Of a DNA stretch of 5,390 nt, positions 1 through 4,538 are shown piece after piece. The notes beneath the pieces are model-generated. The model did no database searches. It was not told the origin of the DNA and was given only the letters and a program-made list of their open reading frames with translations. A program made the position numbers and the translations under genes. Source of the DNA: an uncultured bacterium (GTDB lineage Bacteria > Patescibacteriota > Gracilibacteria > Absconditabacterales > Absconditicoccaceae); contig CALCYP010000087.1 in NCBI GenBank assembly GCA_937906635.1, positions 1 through 5,390 of the forward strand. The letters are read 5' to 3'. Each line of letters starts with the position of its first letter. Within the stretch, counting starts at the first letter, position 1.

Positions 1-219
1 TACTTGATCCAAAACTTCTTGAGGATAAGTTTTGTTGTTTTTGTAGTAAATATCACAAGTCTCTGTAGAGATAGTAAATCAATCAGGAATTGGCAACCCC
101 AAAGATTTCATCTCTGCCAAATTCGCTCATTTTCAACCTAATAAGTCCTTTCAAACTCCTTTTCCCTCATCAAAAGAGTAGACATACTTTGTCGAATTTT
201 TGTGTCAAAACAATCACAT
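1..219 (-). CDS. ppdK: Pyruvate, phosphate dikinase, N-terminal part (runs off left edge)
   Basis: Read with UGA as glycine, this is the first 73 residues of pyruvate, phosphate dikinase, which interconverts pyruvate, ATP and phosphate with phosphoenolpyruvate, AMP and pyrophosphate in the cytoplasm. The sequence shows KYVYSFDEGKG (about residues 11-21), LLGGKGANLAEM (26-37), LGLPIPDGFTIS (40-51) and TETCDIYY (52-59). These match, in order, the start of the family's nucleotide-binding domain; Lys30 of the GGKGAN motif corresponds to the ATP-contacting lysine. Six UGA codons (residues 2, 5, 23, 29, 31, 47) fall where glycine is expected or tolerated, and each would be a stop in the standard code. 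The ATG at 219-217 is the first start after an in-frame TAA. The related PEP synthase is less likely because the TEA/TC-x-x-YY segment is dikinase-like. The remaining roughly 800 residues lie outside the window. Confidence 0.93.
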
Positions 220-286
220 AGTAATGAATAATTAAGGATTAAAAATTAATAATGGTTTATCACAAATTCCATCAAAAGTAATATCC

Positions 287-314
287 ATTATAAAATATTG
301 CTACTTTTTTTCAA
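287..314 (-). promoter_or_regulatory. Probable promoter of ppdK
   Basis: On the minus strand TTGAAA (314-309) and TATAAT (292-287) are separated by 16 bp. Transcription would start near 280, giving a leader of about 60 nt before the ATG at 219. The -10 is a perfect match and the -35 matches five of six. The same 16-bp spacing recurs at other promoters in the window. Confidence 0.6.
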
Positions 315-560
315 GACAAAATTAGACAAAAATCGACATTTTTAATAAATCTATAATAGCCCATACAATTTCACTTGCAAGCTGTTCAAGTCAATCTGTA
401 AATATTTATTCATAAATAGGCGAACAAACCTATGCGAAAAAATCCTCACCCCTAATATCGCAAGGCAGGATTACTCTGTCGAGCAGAGCGAGATTAGGTG
501 GGTTTGTTTAGTAAACAAATTTAAAACTTGATTTTCAACCAAAAAATCGCATAAAAAAAG
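315..560. other. Gene-free divergent intergenic region
   Basis: This interval separates the divergent ppdK promoter and the glycosylase gene. I find no coding frame with recognisable content on either strand, even with UGA read as glycine. The left half (315-420) is A/T-rich and featureless apart from an isolated TATAAT at 352-357 without a matching -35. The right half holds the inverted-repeat element annotated separately. A weak promoter-like pair, TTGATT (528-533) and CATAAA (550-555) with a 16-bp spacer, would give a nearly leaderless glycosylase mRNA. Confidence 0.5.
423..519. repeat. Imperfect inverted-repeat / structured element
   Basis: Several nested complementary segments are visible. 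AACAAACC (423-430) pairs with GGTTTGTT (501-508). CCTAAT (451-456) pairs with ATTAGG (493-498), and TCGC (458-461) pairs with GCGA (488-491), with one mismatch between these two stems. An alternative apical hairpin is CTCTG (474-478) with CAGAG (484-488). Immediately to the right TTTGTTTA (503-510) is complementary to TAAACAAA (512-519). The element is richer in G+C than its surroundings. It could be a structured leader of the downstream glycosylase gene or the remnant of a small mobile repeat; there is no U-run to make it a terminator. Confidence 0.4.
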
Positions 561-561
561 T

Positions 562-1272
562 ATGATCAAAATAGAAGATTTTTTGAAAGCATATGATACA
601 AAGAAAGCTAAGGAACTTGAACACAAAGATCCACAATTTTTAGCACTAAAAAATTGTCGAAAAAACATAAAAAATAAAAATGAAAATCTATTTCTCTATT
701 TAGTAATCCAATGTGCCATAGTTTCTTATCAAATCGCCTGAAATGGAGAGTCACGATGGACAGAATTTTGAGAAAAAACACAAAAAGATTGGAATATTTT
801 GCTTAATATATGGAATAATAATGAGTCAAACACAGAGCGACGATTTACTTTTTTGAAATCATCAAAAAACAACAAAAGAATTTACAATATCAAAAAATCC
901 AGAATTGAAAAATTAAACAAACTACTACTGACTGAAAAAGAATTTTTGAAATATGAAAATAATTTGGAAAAGTTAAATGAAATTTTAGCAAAGATTATGT
1001 GAACAAAAAATTATTCAAAGACAATCGTTTTCTCTATCAAAATGTTTGGCTATGCCTACACAATTATTTCATGAAAAGAAATCCAATATCCTATGAATAT
1101 AAATATTCCAGTAGATAGCAGAATCAAAAAAATATATAAATTAAATACAGGTAAAGAAGCTGACGAATCTCAAATACGCAAATTTTTCGCTGATTTAAGC
1201 CAAAAATACAACATTTCACCACTAGATTTAGATACTATTTTACGATTAGATTATCGAAAGACTATAAAATAA
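562..1272 (+). CDS. AGOG-type 8-oxoguanine DNA glycosylase / AP lyase
   Basis: With UGA read as glycine this frame encodes 236 residues resembling the archaeal AGOG family. These enzymes are bifunctional: they excise 8-oxoguanine from DNA and cut the abasic site. Matching features are DPQFLALK (23-30), a helix containing YQIAGNGESRW (56-66), the lysine-bearing KTIVFSIKMFGYA segment (153-165), IPVDSRI (182-188) and a C-terminal PLDLDTILRL. Lys153 and Asp185 are the expected catalytic pair. Their spacing of 32 residues equals that of Lys140/Asp172 in the Pyrobaculum enzyme, as I recall it. Four UGA codons give Gly60, Gly70, Gly147 and Gly171. The open frame continues upstream of the ATG at 562, but family alignment supports this start. 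The gene stands alone, diverging from ppdK. The family is best known from archaea, so transfer is possible. Confidence 0.85.
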
Positions 1273-1304
1273 AAAAAAATTGACCAAAAAATGAAAAAAA
1301 ATTA

Positions 1305-1367
1305 CACTTTTTTTGTTGATTTTTCAAATTCAAGTTTTGACCTACTAAAATTTGAACAAAAAAAGTG
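1305..1367. repeat. Long inverted repeat between glycosylase gene and RNA A promoter
   Basis: CACTTTTTTTGTT (1305-1317) is perfectly complementary to AACAAAAAAAGTG (1355-1367), 13 bp. Inside it TTCAAATT (1323-1330) is complementary to AATTTGAA (1349-1356). An 11-bp outer plus 8-bp inner stem with a 7-nt bulge and an 18-nt loop is possible. It begins 33 bp after the glycosylase stop and ends 9 bp before the RNA A -35. No U-run follows on the plus strand, so a standard intrinsic terminator is unlikely. It may end or protect the glycosylase mRNA, or act as a DNA site for a regulator of RNA A. Confidence 0.55.
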
Positions 1368-1376
1368 GCCAAAAAT

Positions 1377-1404
1377 TTGACAAATAAAATTTTTCGATTA
1401 TAAT
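1377..1404 (+). promoter_or_regulatory. Strong promoter of RNA A
   Basis: TTGACA (1377-1382) and TATAAT (1399-1404), both perfect sigma-70 consensus hexamers, are separated by 16 bp. The predicted start is G1411, giving a transcript that begins GUCAUCA. The upstream context (GTGGCCAAAAATTTGACAAA) and the start site are nearly identical to those of the RNA B promoter at 2542-2569. Confidence 0.85.
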
Positions 1405-2160
1405 ATATACGTCATCATGAATGAGCGAGTTGTTCATCAACCACTATCACATGATGAATGAGATCTTTATCAGTTGGAAAATACATATCATTTGTTATCT
1501 ATATTTGGTTATCTATATTAAATGTGTGTATTTGTTTAATTCTTTGGTAGATTTGTATCGATTCTAATATTTATACATATACAAAGAGCCTATGCAATTC
1601 TTGAGTTGTGTGGACCTTTGTCATTTGATTTATAAATCCCTTATTTTTATATGAATCTATATTAAACAAAGGATTTATCACTGCAAATACTAAGAATTAG
1701 ATTATCTCCATCAGACAAGGCATATTTGTTCGATAAGTGAATCTATTCTAAATTTAGCATTTGATATTCTATCGGCAAAACCTATAGATCATAGATGTTC
1801 GTATGTACAATTTCATTGTGAAAATATATTCAATATTAATCTATTGATTGTGAAATCTTTGAGCGAATTTTGCAGGTAATACCACCTATATTTTCACATT
1901 ATATTGCATGTCTAAATGATATCTTTATCTCAAAATTTTATCACATCGCAATACTGACTGAAATTGTTGGGTTTCATTATAAAAATATTTGGTATATCAA
2001 TTAAGCGAATGCCGAGCAATATTTGAGATATATTGTTGTATCCAATACAGTGTTTTTATATTATAATTATCACTATCTTTGCCTCTCTACAAAGACACAT
2101 AATTATCCGACAGCTATCTATAAACATCTTAAGAAAATTTTCCTAAATATAATTCCATTG

Positions 2161-2195
2161 AATTCTTAATTCTTAATTATTAATTCTAAATTATG
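2161..2195 (+). repeat. Heptanucleotide tandem repeat inside RNA A
   Basis: Five consecutive 7-nt units occur: AATTCTT, AATTCTT, AATTATT, AATTCTA and AATTATG. They differ at one to three positions. The tract lies in the 3' third of RNA A, between the 2063-2106 hairpin and the 2203-2220 hairpin. It could be a flexible linker or a site of slippage; nothing points to a specific role. Confidence 0.6.
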
Positions 2196-2319
2196 TTCGG
2201 ATCAAATGTTTGCCCATTTGTTGTTTCTTACAATACTAATACTATTGATGAGGATAATTGATTTAGAGGTTAAACACATGATATATTTCCTTCTTTGATA
2301 AATATCAATAAAAAAACTA

Positions 2320-2351
2320 GGCCTTAGGAATTGTTCTGAGGTCTTTTTTTT
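2320..2351 (+). terminator. Intrinsic terminator of RNA A
   Basis: GGCCTTAG (2320-2327) pairs with CTGAGGTC (2336-2343) through eight pairs including two G-U, with an 8-nt loop, followed by eight consecutive T residues (2344-2351). This is a textbook intrinsic terminator and fixes the 3' end of RNA A. Confidence 0.87.
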
Positions 2352-2381
2352 GATTTCAAATAAAAAAACGACTCAAATAAA

Positions 2382-2456
2382 GCCGAAAAATTTTTCACTT
2401 ACCAGAAAATTCGGCGAAGTGCCCGATATAAATCAAAAGTGGCCCACCGGAGGCTA
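2382..2456. other. Locally GC-rich patch with inverted repeat between RNA A and RNA B
   Basis: GCCGAA (2382-2387) pairs with TTCGGC (2410-2415), and TTTTC (2392-2396) with GAAAA (2405-2409). On the minus strand this hairpin is followed by TTTATTT, so it could terminate leftward transcription, although no leftward gene lies nearby. To its right, AAGTGCCC (2418-2425) and AAGTGGCCC (2437-2445) are near repeats. The core GTGGCC or GTGCC also sits just upstream of both RNA promoters. No reading frame is credible here. Confidence 0.35.
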
Positions 2457-2541
2457 TAAAAAAATATTAAAAAAATTACTAAAAATAAGATTACTTTTTC
2501 AAAACACCAGGTCTGAACTATAAAATTTTGTGCCAAAAAAT

Positions 2542-2569
2542 TTGACAAATAAAAAAAAAGATATATAAT
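2542..2569 (+). promoter_or_regulatory. Strong promoter of RNA B
   Basis: TTGACA (2542-2547) and TATAAT (2564-2569) are perfect consensus hexamers with a 16-bp spacer. The predicted start is G2576, giving a transcript beginning GUCAUCA. The flanks (TGCCAAAAAATTTGACAAAT) resemble the RNA A promoter closely enough to suggest duplication or common regulation. Confidence 0.85.
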
Positions 2570-2575
2570 AATACT

Positions 2576-2746
2576 GTCATCAAAAAAGAGAATGTCACTC
2601 TTTGAGATGAATTAGATCAAAAACTTTTGTTTTGTATATGATCTAAAAATTTCTAAAACTCCTGGCTTGATTTCATATAAACTCAGATTATATACAAAGC
2701 CAAGATGATCTAACAGACCTTGAAAGAAGTTTCAGGGTCTTTTTCT
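2576..2746 (+). ncRNA. Small structured non-coding RNA candidate (RNA B, about 170 nt)
   Basis: A consensus promoter and a strong terminator bracket about 170 nt with no coding frame. The 5' end can form UCAUC (2577-2581) with GAUGA (2606-2610), enclosing an AAAGAG (2585-2590) / CTCTTT (2598-2603) hairpin. Then TTAGATCA (2612-2619) pairs with TGATCTAA (2706-2713), directly before the terminator. After a 9 x 5 internal loop, 2629-2643 pairs with 2686-2700 over 15 bp, two of them G-U. The result is a long rod with a 42-nt apical loop. A competing fold exists, because TGATCTAA also occurs at 2639-2646 and TGGCTT (2663-2668) can pair with AAGCCA (2697-2702). Length and rod shape recall 6S RNA, but I cannot match the 6S consensus. 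The promoter, start site and 5' domain are shared with RNA A, so the two probably belong to one family. Confidence 0.68.
2715..2745 (+). terminator. Intrinsic terminator of RNA B
   Basis: AGACCTTGAAA (2715-2725) pairs with TTTCAGGGTCT (2730-2740) over 11 positions with a single U-G wobble and a GAAG tetraloop, followed by TTTT. The stem begins one base after the closing helix of RNA B. Confidence 0.9.
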
Positions 2747-2833
2747 AAAGCAAATAAATCTTTAACCATATTTTTAATTTATCTAAAAATATTAAATAAC
2801 ATTCTGCAAAATTAAAAAAATACTCCAAAAAAA

Positions 2834-2861
2834 TTGAAAAAATAAATAAAAAAAATATGTT
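2834..2861 (+). promoter_or_regulatory. Possible promoter of the AbrB-like gene
   Basis: TTGAAA (2834-2839) and TATGTT (2856-2861) are 16 bp apart, the spacing seen at the other promoters here. The -10 matches only four of six. Transcription would begin near 2868, inside the palindrome at 2864-2878, leaving a leader of about 28 nt without a Shine-Dalgarno sequence. An alternative -10 is TATACT at 2879-2884, for which no -35 is visible. Confidence 0.35.
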
Positions 2862-2863
2862 AT

Positions 2864-2878
2864 AAAAGTAATACTTTT
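2864..2878 (+). promoter_or_regulatory. Palindromic operator candidate for the AbrB-like gene
   Basis: AAAAGTA (2864-2870) and TACTTTT (2872-2878) form a perfect 7-bp inverted repeat around one central base. It lies at the predicted transcription start, 17 bp before the ATG of the regulator. AbrB/MazE-fold proteins commonly autoregulate by binding such sites, so self-repression is a reasonable inference. Confidence 0.4.
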
Positions 2879-2895
2879 TATACTTAAAACATTAA

Positions 2896-3108
2896 ATGAA
2901 AAAAAACGAGCTAAAAATTGAGGGAACAGCAAACATCGGTACAAAATGACAAATAGTAATCCCTAAGCAAGCCAGAAACAAATTTAATCTAAACACATGA
3001 GACGATCTTGTCGTACTTTCCGGAAAATTTTGAATAATACTGATAAAATCCACTGATTTAAAGGATATGATGGATAATTTTGAAAACCTAATCGAAACAG
3101 AAAAATAA
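2896..3108 (+). CDS. AbrB/MazE/SpoVT-domain DNA-binding protein
   Basis: Read with UGA as glycine, this encodes 70 residues with a single SpoVT-AbrB (swapped-hairpin) DNA-binding domain. The signature ANIGTKGQIVIPKQAR spans residues 12-27, followed by a helix and NTGDDLVVLSG (33-43), then a final strand and a charged C-terminal helix. The family glycine of KGQIVIPK (Gly18) is a UGA at 2947-2949, as are Gly34 and Gly46. Proteins of this type dimerise and act as transcriptional regulators or as antitoxins. No toxin gene lies beside it on either side, so a stand-alone regulator is more likely. The upstream neighbour is RNA B, which ends in its own terminator 150 bp away; downstream is the REP-like cluster. 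A palindrome at 2864-2878 may be its operator. Confidence 0.87.
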
Positions 3109-3118
3109 TTTAAAAAAT

Positions 3119-3348
3119 GTCATTTCGTCATTTCGAACCAAAGGTGAGAAATCCACTACATAGTTGTTCCTTTTTTTACAGTGTCTGGCTCCAACAGGAA
3201 TGGGGATGTCACAAAGTGATAAAAAAAATTTCAAAATTCTTCGGCTAAAGCCTCAAAATGACCCAAAACGTCATTTCGAAGGAGTTTTACGACTGAGAAA
3301 TCCATTAAGCCACATTATATTTAGATTTCTCCACTCCTTCGAAATGAC
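3119..3348. repeat. Cluster of REP-like inverted repeats between convergent genes
   Basis: The best copy is a long hairpin: GTCATTTCGAAGGAG (3270-3284) is perfectly complementary to CTCCTTCGAAATGAC (3334-3348), and GAGAAATC (3295-3302) to GATTTCTC (3324-3331). A left-arm copy with GTCATTTCGAACC and GGTGAGAAATC lies at 3127-3152, preceded by an 8-bp duplication of GTCATTTC at 3119-3134. Between them, 3238-3263 carries CTTCGGCTAAAGCC followed by AAAATGACC, and 3209-3219 holds a small TCAC/GTGA hairpin. These resemble the GTCATTC-type extragenic palindromes widespread in bacteria. Sitting between the stops of the AbrB-like gene and dnaJ, the large hairpin, 9 bp beyond the dnaJ stop, could stabilise or end both transcripts. 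Confidence 0.75.
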
Positions 3349-3356
3349 CAATCCTA

Positions 3357-4439
3357 TTATCTATTCATTCATTGTAGTTCTTTCCACAATTTTTCTTCAT
3401 CTTTGCTCAATTTCTTTGGAATTTTTACTTTTGGAACGATATATAAATCTCATCTCTTGCTGAAAATTCATCCACTACCAAATCATTTTCCAGCTACTTT
3501 TATTTTTTCATCCATTTGTGTTCATTTCGGTATCTTTACTCTTATTTTTCATGTTGGGTGATTAATTTCATACTCTCATCAGAGAACTAAATCAAATAAC
3601 GAAACTTCTTGATTCACATAAATATCATCACCTTGCCTCGTATAATAAGGATTATCTTGAATTTCTATCTGGATATACAAATTTCCACTTGGCATACCAT
3701 TTTTTCATTCATCTCATTTTCCACTATATTTCAAAAATACATCATTTTTGATTCATGCTGGGATTTTTACTTCCAAAATTTCTTTTGAATCTTGTAATCA
3801 TCAATCTTCCAATTTTTTACCATCTTTGTAATATAAACTACCACTTCATCCACAATTTGGACAAGTCGTCTGAGTTTGCATTACACCAAATGGAGATTGA
3901 ACTTGCTTTGTTGTCTTTCATCTTCATCCACATACATCACAAGTTTTTTTTTCAGCTCACTCTACTACTTTTTTACGAGTATATGAGATTTTTTTTGTCA
4001 CTCAAAGATATGCTTCATCAAATGTAATAGTTATCTTTTTCTTCAAGTCTTCACCACTTCTAACTGAATTTCTACCTCATCAAAATCAACCAAAACCTCA
4101 TCAAAAAATATTTCAAACTATATCTCCCAAATCTCATAAATCTCAAAAATCAAAGGTTGCTCCATTTGTCTGAAATCATCAGAAATTTCAAAATCAACCA
4201 TTTCCACCAAATCCAGAGAAACCTCATTTTCTGAAAGCATCATACTGTTGCCTTTTTTGTTTATCTCAAATTACCTGATATGCTCAGTTTATTTCTTGAA
4301 ATTTTTCTTTGCTTCCACCAGGTTTGTCTGGATGATATTTTACTGCAGCTTTTCTAAATGCTTTTTTAATGTCTTCATCACTAGCATCTTCTGCTACTCA
4401 GAGAATCTCGTAATAATTCTTTTTTGGATCAAAATCCAT
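3357..4439 (-). CDS. dnaJ: DnaJ co-chaperone with a single zinc centre
   Basis: This encodes 360 residues once about 34 in-frame UGA codons are read as glycine. DnaJ delivers unfolded proteins to DnaK and stimulates its ATPase. The J domain (about 7-70) has YYEILGV and the HPD motif at 36-38. A Gly/Phe-rich linker spans about 72-122. The C-terminal substrate-binding domain begins near 130 and contains KIPAGI-like and HPTGKIRVKIPKGTQ segments. The zinc region has only two C-x-x-C-x-G-x-G motifs, CDVCGGRG (167-174) and CPNCGGSG (193-200), where standard type I DnaJ has four. The two present correspond by context to motifs 2 and 3 (zinc centre II); motifs 1 and 4 are missing. The ATG at 4439-4437 fits the family start. 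A CIRCE-like site overlaps the promoter. GrpE and DnaK are not adjacent within the window. Confidence 0.96.
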
Positions 4440-4461
4440 CTCAATAAAATATTAAAATAAA

Positions 4462-4488
4462 ATAGCACCAAAAATATGTCTGTGCTAT
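4462..4488 (-). promoter_or_regulatory. CIRCE-like operator (HrcA-type) upstream of dnaJ
   Basis: The inverted repeat ATAGCACCA, 9 bp, CTGTGCTAT has the layout of the CIRCE element (TTAGCACTC, 9 bp, GAGTGCTAA). It matches the central TAGCAC/GTGCTA core in both halves with exact spacing. The complementarity extends outward to 4459-4468 and 4482-4491 (10 bp per arm). The site overlaps the predicted -10 and start of dnaJ, the usual position for HrcA repression. On the minus strand the hairpin is followed by T-rich DNA, so it could also terminate transcription from the upstream coiled-coil gene; both roles may apply. Confidence 0.6.
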
Positions 4489-4514
4489 TTTAATCAAAAT
4501 GAAACAAAATGCAA
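4487..4514 (-). promoter_or_regulatory. Probable promoter of dnaJ
   Basis: On the minus strand TTGCAT (4514-4509) and TAAAAT (4492-4487) are separated by 16 bp. The predicted start near 4480 falls within the spacer of the CIRCE-like repeat, and the leader is about 40 nt with no clear Shine-Dalgarno sequence. Confidence 0.5.
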
Positions 4515-4538
4515 ATATTTTTACGACTAACTTTTCAA

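Larger units (their letters stand above)
1411..2351 (+). ncRNA. Large structured non-coding RNA candidate (RNA A, about 940 nt)
   Basis: A consensus promoter and an intrinsic terminator bracket about 940 nt in which TAA and TAG are frequent in all frames on both strands, so a protein gene is unlikely. The 5' end can form UCAUCAUG (1412-1419) with CAUGAUGA (1450-1457), enclosing GUUG/CAAC (1430-1433 and 1439-1442 region). Next, 1462-1472 pairs with 2296-2306 (10 of 11 positions), 1476-1480 with 2286-2290 and 1485-1490 with 2279-2284. This joins the two ends of an 840-nt domain. Internal helices include a perfect 12-bp pair (1817-1828 with 1887-1898), CCTTTGT (1615-1621) with ACAAAGG (1666-1672), CGATA (1731-1735) with TATCG (1770-1774), a hairpin at 2063-2106 and CAAATG (2203-2208) with CATTTG (2215-2220). 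I do not recognise conserved motifs of RNase P RNA, tmRNA, SRP RNA or group II introns. Its function is unknown. A 34-codon frame at 1417-1521 could be translated but would explain little of the transcript. Confidence 0.6.

Noticed and set aside
229..288. Short in-frame upstream frame before ppdK beginning at the ATG at 288-286
   Set aside because: Its ATG overlaps the -10 of the predicted promoter, so it lies upstream of the likely start of transcription.
471..668. Minus-strand frame of 65 codons
   Set aside because: It is antisense to the start of the glycosylase and to the inverted-repeat element, with no recognisable protein content.
799..1002. Standard-code reading frame of 67 codons on the plus strand
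   Set aside because: It is an internal slice of the AGOG glycosylase, ended by a UGA that encodes Gly147.
1417..1521. 34-codon plus-strand frame starting 6 nt after the RNA A start site
   Set aside because: It overlaps the proposed 5' stem and closing helix and occupies only a ninth of the transcript; RNA B has no counterpart. Translation is not excluded.
1411..2351. RNase P RNA, tmRNA, SRP RNA or a group II intron as the identity of RNA A
   Set aside because: I could not find their conserved motifs (RNase P core elements, the tmRNA TpsiC-like 3' end with CCA, the SRP GGAA-loop domain or domain V).
2576..2746. Firm assignment of RNA B as 6S RNA
   Set aside because: Length and rod shape fit, but the closing stem does not include the 5' end and I cannot verify the central-bubble consensus; the similarity to RNA A is the stronger evidence.
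2896..3108. Toxin-antitoxin module with the AbrB-like protein as antitoxin
   Set aside because: No toxin-like frame lies next to it; both flanks are non-coding (RNA B terminator region and repeats).
3164..3463. Plus-strand frame of 99 codons
   Set aside because: It runs through the REP-like repeats and then antisense to the end of dnaJ.
3755..4460. Plus-strand frames at 3755-4027 and 4248-4460, rich in Phe, Leu and Ile
   Set aside because: Both are antisense to dnaJ, which has full family-wide similarity when UGA is read as glycine.
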